Positions 30,591-41,929 of a stretch of 64,000 bases of DNA are shown here, in pieces. Source of the DNA: Canna indica (lineage: Eukaryota > Streptophyta > Magnoliopsida > Zingiberales > Cannaceae); the NCBI GenBank assembly GCA_034359265.1, contig CP136893.1, forward strand, positions 18,853,001-18,917,000, read 5' to 3'. The position numbers and the translations under genes are program-made. Numbering within the stretch: position 1 is the first letter of the stretch; every line of letters starts with the position of its first letter. The notes beneath the pieces were generated by a model that did no database searches, was not told the DNA's origin, and worked only from the letters and a program-made list of their open reading frames with translations.

Positions 30591-32049
30591 TTTTAATTTT
30601 GATCCATATAATTATATTTTAATGCGAGTTTCAATTATTCATCTGATTTTTTTTTACAAAAAATTATTTATTCCTTTAGTGTTTAAATTCAGTGTCAATT
30701 TAACTTTTTACATTTTAAATTTAAATTTAATATAATTCCTGTATTAAAGTCATTACTTTTAACCAACCAATATATATATATATATTTTGCACATTCTATG
30801 AGCAAAATTATCTAGGTTGGTATGAGTCAATTGGACTCACACATCCGCATATGTCTAGTTTTTTCTATATCTTCATTAGATAAAGATTAAAAAAAGTTAG
30901 AGAAAAACATGCACAATATGTAGTGCGAGTCCAGAAGAATTAATCCAAAATAATTTACAATCATAAATTAAAAAATATGTAAACAAAAATTATCCTAATT
31001 CATAATATGAATTTAAAAATTTCTCGAATCCATAATTTTGTACCCAAAAATATTGATTTTACCTCTGAACAATCGGGTTAGCATGTGCATAAGCTGATGA
31101 TAAAATTGATCATTTGTATAAAAAAATATGAATGCCAAAATTTTTGAATTCATAATAAATTCAAAAATATATGAATTCGAATAATTGCTCAACTTACTTT
31201 GTCGTTTGGATATACAACTCACGTGCATTTTCTTTCAAAATATTATAAAATTGATTTAAGAATTAACTAAATGTAACATCTGAAGATTAATTGTTTTGAA
31301 CTATTAAGATTGAATTGACTTTTTGAATTATTAAAAAAATAAATTAAAACTCACATCAAAATTAAATTGGAAATAATCCTTTTGATTATTACAAATATAG
31401 CCACTTAGATGTAACATAAATTGGAGATAATTAATCACTATTTTTTTTGCCTACGTTCTCGAGTTAGGCGAATAGGTATGACGGGAGATAATTAATTAGT
31501 ATTTTTAGGCTACCCCTGTATTAGTAGGTTTGACATTTTGGTTTAAAAATGCATAAAAGAACGTGTTTGGAATAATAATATATATATATATATATATATA
31601 TAAAAGAATAGATGAGACAAAATAATAGTTTGACTATTGTCATTTTCTAGGATGGTAATTTATTAATTAATACATGATATATATTTTTTCAAAAAATTAA
31701 CAAATTACTGATATTGAAAGACAATTGTCCGCGTAGACTGGAAATACTAATATTATCCGCATATATAAAATTATATTATTAGTTAGTGCCTGCCAACTAC
31801 TGTGTTATAAATCACATATTATATTATTTTAAAAGTACTCCATCTTTGCAATGCTTGAGGATGTTTGGATGAAAGTATTTGAAAAAAGAATAAATAAAGA
31901 AAACAAGTCATTTAAAGTGGAAATTATTTATAACGAGACAACAGGTAGTGACACCATCTGACGGACAAATCAGTACACTGTTGGGGTGGGAAATCAGAGG
32001 GATCAAGAGGTAGACCCATCTCGATCAGTAAGGCAGACCAACAAATTGC

Positions 32050-32051
<2 letters not shown>
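30591..32051. other. AT-rich intergenic DNA with dispersed repeat and (TA)n tract
   Basis: 30670-30770 (GTGTCAATTTAACTTTTT...) recurs at 58290-58375, indicating a dispersed repeat of unknown type. A TA run lies at 31578-31602. No gene is recognised. Confidence 0.55.

Positions 32052-32101
<50 letters not shown>
32052..32101. repeat. (TA)n microsatellite, about 25 units
   Basis: An uninterrupted TA run directly abuts the left end of the Pack-MULE-like element and replaces the outermost bases expected from its right arm. Confidence 0.95.
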
Positions 32102-32105
<4 letters not shown>

Positions 32106-33172
32106 GATTCTTAAATTATTTCAAAATTTTTATTTTGGTTTTATGATTTTTTTCGATTCAATTGGACCTCTAAAAATTTATAAATGTTATTTTGATCCTT
32201 AATCGTGACTCTGCCGTTAAAAAAAATCCTACGCGGCTAACGTTCTAACGACGTGACATTTGATTTAGTTGACTTTGCTTATGTATATTAATAGGTGCTT
32301 ACCTGAATTATTTTATCATTTAAAAATCAAAATATGATTCATTTTTTTCTCTCTCCCTCTCACTGCTGTCATATTCTCTTCCTCCTCCTTCGCCGTCGTC
32401 TCCTCCTCCTCCTCCGCCATCGTCGCATCCTCCTCCTCCTACTTCAGGGAACTGCCTCCGCCACATCCCAGTACTCTCCACCCTCACCTACACCTACGCC
32501 TTTGCCTGTGACTAGGCAGGCTATCATCATCGCTTGCACCAAGCCCAGGCTCAGGATGTACGCTGCCGACTCCACGTATTACCCGGCGTACACCCTCCCT
32601 TGTTCGTCCGTCACCGCCAATTCGGAGGGGGCAACCATTGTATGACGCGTGCGATGATAGCCCCCTCCCGCGATTCCATTGTCTTTGGTTGCCTCGACGG
32701 CGCCGAGCTCGTTGTGGTGCGGCTCGGGCAGGCGAGGGGCGCCCTTGTGGAGAAGATCGTAGGGGCCGAAGGGGTGGGGGAGGAGGGAGGCGAGGGGGCG
32801 GACGATGGGATCCGAGTCGACAGTGACGAGGATCTCGTAGGGGCCGAGTAGGAGGAGGAGACACCGACGATGGCGGCGGAGGAGGAGGAGATGAGAGCGG
32901 TGAGAGGGAGAGAAAAAAAGTGAACCCTATTTTAATTTATAAATAATAAAATAATCCACGTAGGCATCTATTAATACATGTAAGCAAAGTCAACTAAACC
33001 AGATGTCACGTCGTCGAAACGTTAGCCACATAGGATTTTTTTAACAGTAGGGTCACGATCAGTGACCAAAGTAACATTTACAAATCTTTCGGGACCCAAT
33101 TGAGCCGAAAAAAGTTATGGGACCAAAGTAAAAATTCAAAAATAGTTTAGGGATAATTTTAGATATTTTCCC
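32102..33172. mobile_element. Pack-MULE-like element with GC-rich cargo
   Basis: The left arm (to about 32370) and right arm (from about 32905) are inverse copies over about 260 bp, e.g. TTTAGTTGACTTTGCTTA and its complement, AACGACGTGACAT/ATGTCACGTCGT, and CTCTCTCCCTCTCAC/GTGAGAGGGAGAG. The middle (32440-32860) is GC-rich and open in several frames, like captured exon DNA, but I recognise no family. The left terminus is eroded into the (TA)n run, so no TSD can be read. Confidence 0.75.
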
Positions 33173-33904
33173 TATAAATAAATAATAACTCATTCTCGCT
33201 TAAATCTACCTCCAATTCCTCAATTCTTTACCTTTATTTTCACCTCACTTATATTTTTATTTTTATATGCTTAATTTCAAAATTTTCAACTTTAATTTTC
33301 ACATGAAACTATTTAATTTCCCTCCAATTTAATTTTCATATTAAATTAATTTTGAATTTTATTAAGAATTTCATTTTCCCTTCCATTAATCTTGCTTAAC
33401 TTTTAAATTTTTGAATTAAATTAATTATAATTTTAAAATTAATTTTCATATTAAATTAATTTTGAATTTTATTAATCGTCAATTTTATTTTTCTTTCAAT
33501 TAATCATGCTTAATTTTTTAAATTTTTAAATTTAATTAATTATAAATGTTGAGAATTATTTATGAAATTTCAATTTTTTTGAAAATAAATTAAATTTTAA
33601 ATTTGAATTTTATTATGTCTGCTTAATTAAACATGCTTACTTTTGAATTTTATTAATTTCCATTTAGTTATAATCAAATTAATTATGTCAGCTTAATTTT
33701 AAAATATTATATATTATATTATGTATGTTCAATTTTGAATTTTATTTTTTCTCCATAATTATGCATGATTAATTAGAAATTTTTCGAGCATTAAATTAAA
33801 TAGGTCAGTTCCAATTAAGTATACAAATATTTAAATTTAAATTTTTTTAATTATTAAAAATATTAAATTATAATTACAAATTTAATTTAAAATTAAAATT
33901 AAAA
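33173..33904. other. AT-rich spacer with short direct repeats
   Basis: The phrase TTAAATTAATTTTGAATTTT recurs (33342, 33452 and variants). No coding or structural feature beyond low-complexity repetition. Confidence 0.5.
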
Positions 33905-34898
33905 TTAATTTACAAATTTTTTTTATTATATTTAATTGGTTTTATAGCAGGAAAATAATGACGTAAATTGAGTGAGTTAGCAGAGTTTCTGGGCGAAATT
34001 TGGTAAATTTTAACATAGAAAAAATTAGAGAAATTTTATATTTATTATTTTTTGCAATTTGGTATGTTATTATGATAATAGACTCTAAGTTGAGTCCAAC
34101 GGTTCGATCGAAACTCGAATCGAACTTAAAATAGATTTTTAATTAACGGGTTTTACTAGCCGGGTTATAAGTGATGGGTAAAATAGTAATTCGGGGTATC
34201 AATAAAACCCCAAAACTTAGGGGTGAGAAAAAAAACCAGTTTTTTCGGTTAACCGAATCGGTTTTTTCGATTTCGGATTATATTTTTGAAAAATTATGTT
34301 TTCGGGTTCGAGTTCGGTCCGCGGTTTAAAAAGTCCACCGATTTCGGTTAACCGGCCGGTTCAATATAATTTATTAATTTTTAATTATATATATATATAT
34401 AATAATTCATAAATTATAAAAATTATTTAAAATATTCTAAAAATTGTGAAAAATATAAAAATTATAAAAACTCATAAAAAATTATAAAAATATATAAATG
34501 ATAGGGTCAATACCCAAAAAAATACGAACTTTGGAACTTTTTTCATTTTTAGCATAAACTTTTTCCGTTAGCAAGAAAATACACGAACTTTGATTCTGTC
34601 ACCCCGTTTAGCACACACCGTCTTTTCTGACGAATTTTGCTGACATGGCCGTTAACGGCGACGACGTGGTAAGTTACTTTGCCAACATGACATATAATTC
34701 AATGAACGAGTAAAGGGTAACATAAAATTACGAAATTACCCACCCCGATGCTAATTCTTTTTTGAAACGGGGACGAGCAAAATAGTAATTTTCCCGTCAT
34801 CTTCAAGTTGGGCGTGCTCGATACCCTAGTTCATATTTTACGTGCTTGCCTACTCGAACACTGCGAAGAGGGGGATTGTTGTCGCTTTTGTCACCGAA

Positions 34899-37562
34899 TT
34901 AGGGCACGTCTTCTGGAGTCTTTGTCGCCGGATTAGGGCATGAAGGGACGATCATGTCAGGAAGGGAAATCGTGGGACGAATGGAGGAATCTTTAGCTTG
35001 TCTTGTTTCTTGTTTCTCCTTCTCACTAATATCATTGTTCCTTGCTCTTTTTGGTCTCCTTGTTTGTCTTCTCACAATGGGAGGTAAGATAGGTTCAGAC
35101 TCAATATTTGCCCACATTTTTTTTCCCATTTAATGGCTGAATAAGATGCTCATATGCCCTTAGGTATATGGACTTCTTAAAATATTCATGAACATATTCT
35201 GTGGGATCCTCTCCCAACCAATGAATTGATGAAATGACACGAGGACAAGGGATGCCACTAAGTTCCCACATCCTGCATGAGCAACTATTTTGTTCTAGCT
35301 CTACAACATAGTTGTTATCTATGTGTTTAACCTCAAACTTCTTATATCCAGCATGTGTTGCTATGTAGAAGTCACTAGCAACTTTGTTCTCTTCTACCTT
35401 TTCCCTAATTTTAGAGCATACGGTATCATCACTTTTCATTATCATCTTCCTCTTTTCTGTCATCCTTTTCATTATTGTCCTTCTAATGTCCTCTAACATG
35501 TCAATCAAAAGCCTATTTCTTGCCCTCAAAATATATCAATTAAAACATTCAGACATGTTATTGTCAATGATCACACATTTTGGCAATGTACTGATTTTAA
35601 ACCTACAGAACTTGTCTAAACCAATTTTAATGAAATCATCATGTGCAACTTGAGAAAGTACATTCATCTCATACATGTGTTCATTGAATTGAGCTTCTGT
35701 GGTGCTCTTTGCAGCCTTCCAGAAAAGGTTTTTCAAAATATAATCCACATGCTTCTTCTTCCAGTTAGCATATAAATGTCTTGCACAGTTTCTATATTAT
35801 GCATTAGGCATAAAAGCCCTAACTGCATTTTGAAGACCCTATAAGAGACAAACAAACATAAGTAGAGTATACATGCATAAGATAAAAAAATATGAGATAA
35901 AAAAAACAAAGTCTAAGTGTTCACTTATACCTTTTGTTGATCACTTATAATTGTTCATCCAAAACCATCTACAATGTCTAAGCGTTTAGTTAATCTTATC
36001 AAAAACCACCTCCATGAGTCTTCATTCTCACCTTCAACCACAACCCAACATACTGGAAATATTTGATTGTTTCCATCCCTACAAACTGCAGACAATAGTT
36101 GGCCACCAGCTTCTGACTTCAAAAAGGACCCATCCAATAAAATCACAGACCTACAACCACCAAAAAACCCTTCTTTCAATGCATCAAAACCAACAAATAT
36201 TCTCTTGAATCTGTTATGACCCTCAATCATTGTGGAAAATAGCCCATGTTTGTACACCTTCTTCAGTTCTGCTACATAAGATGACAACATCTTATAATGA
36301 TCACTCAATGAGCCTGATAAAGATTTCAATGCCCTTGCTCTTGCTCTTGCTCTATAACATACATTCTTAGTGACTGATATGGTAAATTTTTTATCAATAT
36401 TCTTTTGCATTTCAAGTACATTCCAGTCTGATTTTTCTCTAAAAGTTTTCATGTAGTGCCTTGCAAGCCATTTAGATGAGGCTTGCTTGTTTCTTGCTAG
36501 TCTAGAGCATTTATGCTATGAATCATATCTCTTAATCACAAATGCTTCATTCATTTGTGTTAAGCTTCCATAAATCCTCCAAGGACATTTGACACTACAC
36601 CTAGCCTCTACATTTTTCTCACCAGACCTAGTAAACTTAATAGCCTTCTCATTCTTCAAAGCATAGTCTTGAACAGCTTGCCTGAACTGTCCTGCTGACT
36701 CAAACCTCATGTTAAGGCAAAATTCTTCAGATTCTTTGCCCCTAAATCCTTTACCCTTCGATTTTCTTAATTTTTTTATATCTTCATCATCACTACTATT
36801 AGATATCTGCACTGATTCAGTTGAATTATCACTTGATGAATCATTGTTCCCACCCTCAGCTTCCCTATGCTGATCTCCTCCACCATTGGTACCTTGCTCA
36901 TCTTTACTGTGCTAATCTCCTCCACCACTGATACCTTGCTCATCTCCTCCACCACTAGTACCTTGCTCACCTTTCCTGTGTTTATCTCCCCCACCACTAG
37001 TACCTTGCTCAGCTTCCCTGTGCTCATCTCCTCCACCACTAGTATCTTGCTCATCATTATTCTGTATTCTCTTCTTTCTCTTCACTATTCTGTATTCCTC
37101 ATCATCTTCATCACTTGTGCCATCATCTCCATCAAAATCAGTATATTCATGAGCCTCATCTTGGTCAGCTCCTTCATGATCAGGCTCCAAATTCTCATTC
37201 TGGTTCTGATTTTTGAGAGCATGTTCTAGTTTCTTTTTCCTCAATGCATAGTCTCTAACTCCTTCTGAATAGAAGTGCATAGACCCATAATTTATCACCA
37301 ATTTACACATCTCCTTAACTTCAATTTCTGTCTTTATCTCCACCAGTCCAGAAGATAAGGATTTCTTAGGATCTTTGTACCATAATTTAGTTCGAGAGTA
37401 ACCTAATGTATCTACCAAGAGTCTCATTTCAGACAATGTAACTATATTTGAAAGCATATCATCTTCTCTGACTAAGAGCAGTTCACCCCCCACATAGCGC
37501 ACATGGGGATCAAAAATCATTTGACCACCATGATGTACTATAATCTCAAATTTTTCCATCAT
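34899..37562 (-). pseudogene. MuDRA-type MULE transposase, broken
   Basis: Starting MMEKFEIIVHHGG, the order is: N-terminal PB1-like domain (YVGGELLLV, SEMRLLVDTLGY); an acidic region with GGGDEH-type tandem repeats; MuDR domain (FCLNMRFESAGQFRQAVQDY, CSVKCPWRIYGS); MULE transposase core (VILLDGSFLKSEAGGQLLSA, PVCWVVVEGENEDSW); CARHLYANWKKKH; SWIM zinc finger (CSCRMWELSGIPC); a basic tail (RRQTRRPKRAR). At least four in-frame stops occur (near 36515, 35953, 35790 and 35533) plus a frame change near 36905. It is a recent pseudogene, as domains remain clearly readable. Confidence 0.88.
36890..37060 (-). repeat. In-gene tandem repeat of the MULE transposase
   Basis: Units of about 45-60 bp encode DEQGTSGGGDEHRE and variants four times. 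The minus-strand frame changes within the array, suggesting slippage caused the shift. Confidence 0.75.
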
Positions 37563-38520
37563 ACATGAAAATGAATATGCGACAGATGGCAAAGAGTGAA
37601 AAAATAATGAAAAAAATGGATTCACATGTATATTAGGACTACATCACATGGATTTAAAAAAAAGATGGCACATGCGAAAGAAACCAAAAATATACCTGTT
37701 GTTTTTGGGACCACAGCTTCGCAATGTTCCCATCGCTCGTCCCTTCGTGCCCTAATCCAGTGACAAACACTCTAGAAGGCGTGCCCTAATTCGGCGACAA
37801 AGGCGACAAAAATCTTCCTCTTCGCAGTGTTCGAGCAGGCAAGCAGGTAAAATGAGGACTAGGGAATCGAGCGCGCCCAATTTGGAGAGGAGGAGAACAT
37901 TACCATTTTGCTTGTCCCCGTTTCAAAAAACATTAGCATCAGGGGTGGGTAATTTCATAATTTTATGTTACCCTTTACTCGTCCGTTGAAATTATATGTC
38001 ACGTTGTCAAAGTAACTTACCACGTCGTCGCCGTTAACGGCCATGTCAGCAAAACCGTCAGAAATGACAGTGTTTGCTAAACAGGGTGACGGAATCAAAG
38101 TTCGTGTATTTTCTTGCTAACGGAAAAAGTTTATGCTAAAAATGAGAAAAGGTCCAAAATTCGTGTTTTTTTGGGTATTTACTCTAAATTATATAAATTA
38201 TTAATTTTTGCATCACATTATATTGGCTCAAGTGATTTCATTTTTTTTCTTTTTTCCCAATAGGGATTCGATATTTGTTTGAATTTTTCTCCATATGTGA
38301 TTTGTATAATATTACTATGTTTGTAGGTTAAAAAATATTATTGGTTAATCGAAAACTATCGGTTAATCGAACCGAAAAAACCAAAATCGAAGTGACGGTT
38401 AACCGAAGTTAATGAACCAATTTACGGTTAATAATTTTGAAAAACCGAAGTTAATGCACCGGTTAATAAAATTACTAATGGATCGGTTAACTGGTCCATG
38501 CTCACCCTCTACCAAAACTT

Positions 38521-38529
38521 ATTTATAGG
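38521..38529 (+). promoter_or_regulatory. TATA box of the LTR
   Basis: ATTTATAGG followed about 10 bp later by GC-rich leader sequence, placed where U3 ends in the solo LTR. The hAT TSD ends one base upstream. Confidence 0.5.
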
Positions 38530-40944
38530 GGGCGCCGCACAACACCGGAGGCATTGAAGGAGGCGGTGACTCTTGGAGAGGGAGACGAGTTCGAGGCCAG
38601 TTTCACGAGTTCGCCAGAGTTGATCGTCGAGGAACCTTGCAACACTTCTTCCTTCTTGTTTCCTCAAGCCGATGAGTGGTTTAAACCCTAATTCCTTGTT
38701 CTTTGATTCATGTCGCCGCCCCCTTCCCTAAAAAGTTTGTCGAGGATTTTTTATATCGTAATTTTGAAGTTCTTGGTAATTCTAGAAGCTATATTGTTGT
38801 CATATAAATATGATCTCTTGTTTGTCCTCGTTTCTTTTCTCCTTGCCGCATGGGTAATGTCAAAATTGGGGTGTGTCGCCCCCTTCATGATGATTTTTCT
38901 TGTCGAGGATTTAATGATGCATTCCGTAGGCTCTTAAACCCAATCATCAAGCCTTGCCTATTATTGTTATTACCTCTTTAGAAGGGCTGCTCGGATAGAG
39001 GTGTGGCCGCATGGTGTAGATTAGTTTGGGTTGCCGATCGCACCTCCCTATAGGTGTTTCTCGGGTTCTTTGATGATAGCATGGATTGTAAACTAGGATG
39101 ACATTGATTGAAACCTCCCTAAACTCTTGCCATGCCACCCCCTCCCCCTAGTAATTTATCTTAGACATATTATAGGGTAAAATTAAAGATAGGAAGAATG
39201 GAGGAACACTTGAACATAGACTCATCTACATATTCATTACACCCCTTAGTTTGAGCACTTAAGGTTAATAAACTATAGGGAAGAGAAAATTTGGCAAGGG
39301 CCGAATACCTCCATAGGGAAATTTCACACCTATGTGGCCGGCCCTAGGGAGATAAATTAGGATAGAAATTAAATATTTTCTTGCTTGGAATTATGAATTA
39401 TTTGGTATATTTATTTGCTATGTCATGTATAAGTTCTGTGAATGAGATTGGTCTTGTTTATTTAAGGTTGAGCTTATGGAACTAGTTAATTTAACTCTTA
39501 TTGGGAATTGTTCTTAATTGCATGCTACTTGTAACTTGGATTATATGTCTGTTTATATGTGGTTATCAAGGCCCTGATTGTCCTAGAATGGTTTTACAAG
39601 CATGAGGGTATTATGTATTTTTCTTTCATTATCGTACTTAAATTGTAGATTAAATTATAAATGCCTAAGTGTGTTTGTGATTGTGGACCAAGAAGTTCGT
39701 CAGCCGCCACACTGACGACCAACTCAGGTGGCGTGGGTGGGAGGTACGCTGAGTGATCAGCGTCCGACTCGTAGGATCGACGGGTCCCTGGATCGGGAAG
39801 CTCGTCAGCACCGCCACACTGACGACCAATTCAGATGGCTTATATGAATGATTGAATTAGTTATTATGATGTTTATATCTTGCTGGTTCTATAGATGTGC
39901 TCATGTTAATTACTGTTTATGTGGATGAGTAGATGCATTTATTGGAATTTATTCTTGGCATATTTTACTACTGTATAGAGATATATTTGATTCATAACTT
40001 GTTTACTTGCGGGTTCGAATTAATGGATATGGATGTAAGGAATTATGTCACTCACTAAGTCCTAGTTGAACTTACTGTTTATATTACTATCTTGCAGCAC
40101 CTCAGCGTGATCAAATAAGTACTGGGATGTAGTAGCGCATCTGGTGACGCCGGGGACACAAATCTCGTGACACGTCGTGGTCTGGGGATGTAAACCCAAG
40201 TCTGTAGGATCTTTTTATTTTTAGTCATATGAGTCTGTATTAGAATTGTTTTCCGCATTTAATGAAAATTTTCATTTTATTTAATTAGATTTGTTTTTAA
40301 GAGTCTCGGATATTTATTGGCTTTGGACTATTATTTGAATTTTTGTTTAATTAAAAAATTAATGTTAGAAAGATGGTTTCTATTTTATGAGATTGTTCGG
40401 GATATCCATATAGTTGTTTTTCTTGGTTGGCTTCGGGGTACGAGTAGTACTCTGACTGGTCATGCCCGAGTTTGGTGTGTGATAATTTATGAATATAATA
40501 TTTTTATGTATTATTAGGTACATATTTTAATTTACTATTTTTCTTTGTAATTAGTTTATAATATATAACTAATATAGTAATATATTATCACAATATATAT
40601 AGTAAATAATTGATGAGTACTTTTTTCATTTGATATTTTCTCAAGTTATTCTTGTTTGGGTAAATTACACGGAACCCCCATTGACTATAGTCATTGTGTG
40701 TAAAGACTATCTAAACTACCATGTGTGAACGGAGCTCCCCTCGACTACACTTTTGGTTTGAAAAACCCTCATCCGTTAGCCCGCCCGTTAGTCACTTAAC
40801 ATGAAAAGTCACTCGTGCGCAAAACTCCCCTCCGACCCCTTCGATATAAATTAACTTTAAAAGTATCCCATGTGAAAAACCCTCCTCCAACCCCTTCGAC
40901 TCTCCACCCCAACGACATTGGCGACCAAAACGATTGAACCCTAA

Positions 40945-41555
40945 TCGTCCAAATCAAGAGCCAAACGTCGGACTTTTGAATCAACGAGGAACCCTAATCG
41001 TCCACAGAAGGAAGACGCCAATGATCTGTTGGGAAAGATACGAACTTTAGGCTCCACTAGTGCAGGTAGCAGCTCAGACGGTAGTAATAGGTTGGGTGTG
41101 AGGTATTGTTATTGTGAAATGATTTTTCTATTGAAGACTGCAAGCACTAACGCCAACGCAGGAAGACAATTTTTTGGATGTCCTGCAAAATTGGTTAGTG
41201 TTTAAATTCCTGATTTTGAATCAATCTCAGTTAAATCCCTAATTTTAAATCGCTACATGTACAGATTGGTGATCCACATTGTAGTTACTTCAAATGGGTA
41301 GACCCTCCCAAGAAATGCTTAGAGTTTGAAGATCGTAATGTCACATTTGAAGATCTGCTTGAAAGGAATATAGTTTTAACTGAACAAAATAAGGCTTTGA
41401 TCGGGAAGATTGATGAGTTACAACAATTAGATATAAAGAACAAAGAATTGATACTGCAGATTGAATTTGTGAAGGACAGAGAATTTAAGCTGCTATCAAT
41501 TATAGTTGTAGCTTTTGTTTTCATTGATTTTGTTGTAGGTTTATCTTTCAAATAA
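40945..41555 (+). CDS. GRF-type zinc-finger protein with coiled coil and C-terminal membrane segment, MULE-borne
   Basis: Exon 1 (open from 40945 to 41193) and exon 2 (41265-41555) join at GT-AG. They read VRYCYCEMIFLLKTA, GRQFFGCPAKL, GDPHCSYFKWVDPP: the C-x-C...R-x-FFGCP...C-x-YFKW pattern of zf-GRF. A Leu/Glu/Lys-rich helix follows (LLERNIVLTEQNKALIGKID), then a hydrophobic C-terminus (LSIIVVAFVFIDFVVGLSF). No in-frame ATG precedes the zinc finger, so the start is missing or in an unseen exon. It lies tail-to-tail with the transposase, each entering from its own TIR. GRF fingers bind single-stranded DNA in NEIL3 and APE2 (family knowledge); the function here is unknown. Confidence 0.7.
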
Positions 41556-41929
41556 GATGTTGTAATCTATTATTGAATCTGGGAAGGACAGAGAATTTAA
41601 AACTGCAATTTATCATATATGTATCAAACCCTTTGAATTACCACTTTGTATCAGTTTGAATTATTAGTTTGAATACACAAACATCATTCATACGCATAAC
41701 ATCATTCATAATACTGTTATCAGTTTTTCCAATGTGAATCAACTAATACACATAATATTGTTAATACACATAACTGAAACATCATTCATACTAATTCATA
41801 TAATACTAAAATATTCAGTTTACACCATACTTAAACAAAAAAGCTGAAACATTGAGTTTGCACCATGATCAACTAAGTGACATTTAGTTTACACCATGAT
41901 CCACTAAGCTGAAAATAATATACAAACAT
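41556..41929. other. Intergenic spacer between GRF gene and transposase
   Basis: AT-rich, with repeated phrases ACACATAA, CATCATTCATA and AGTTTACACCATGATC. It likely holds both 3' ends. Confidence 0.5.

Larger units (their letters stand above)
34500..38189 (-). mobile_element. MULE with about 450-bp TIRs and decayed transposase
   Basis: Left (34500-34950) and right (37720-38189) arms are inverse: GGTCAATACCCAAAAAAA / TTTTTTTGGGTATTTACTC, GTTAGCAAGAAAATACACGA, GACATGGCCGTTAACGGCGA and others. A 9-bp repeat TATATAAAT occurs on both sides (34491-34499 and 38190-38198), but it is AT-rich and could be chance. The transposase gene lies between the arms on the minus strand. Confidence 0.86.
34218..38511. 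mobile_element. Non-autonomous hAT element with nested MULE
   Basis: The ends TAGGGGTGAG (34218) and CTCACCCTCTA (38511) are inverted, and a perfect 8-bp TSD CCAAAACT flanks them (34210-34217 and 38512-38519), as in hAT elements. The body consists of CGGTTAACCGA/TCGGTTAACCG-type repeats. About 600 bp belong to the hAT; the MULE at 34500-38189 is inserted in it. Confidence 0.86.
33905..40482 (+). mobile_element. Solo-LTR-like Gypsy sequence, interrupted by a hAT element
   Basis: Flanks of the hAT element join into one LTR-like sequence: U3 blocks at 34090-34210 (GAGTCCAACGGTTCGAT, AATAGTAATTCGGGG) parallel those in the first solo LTR, a TATA box (TATTTATAGG, 38520-38529) follows, and the end near 40470 (GAGTTTGGTGTGTGATA) resembles the GGGGTGTGACA terminus. 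An imperfect direct repeat with CGTCAG..CCACACTGACGACCAA lies at 39695-39840. No internal gag-pol is present. The left boundary is estimated by analogy and the TSD is not identified. Confidence 0.55.

Noticed and set aside
34491..38198. TATATAAAT as a firm 9-bp TSD of the 3.7-kb MULE
   Set aside because: Mentioned as possible only: the surroundings are almost pure A/T, so a chance match is likely. The element is supported by its 450-bp TIRs instead.
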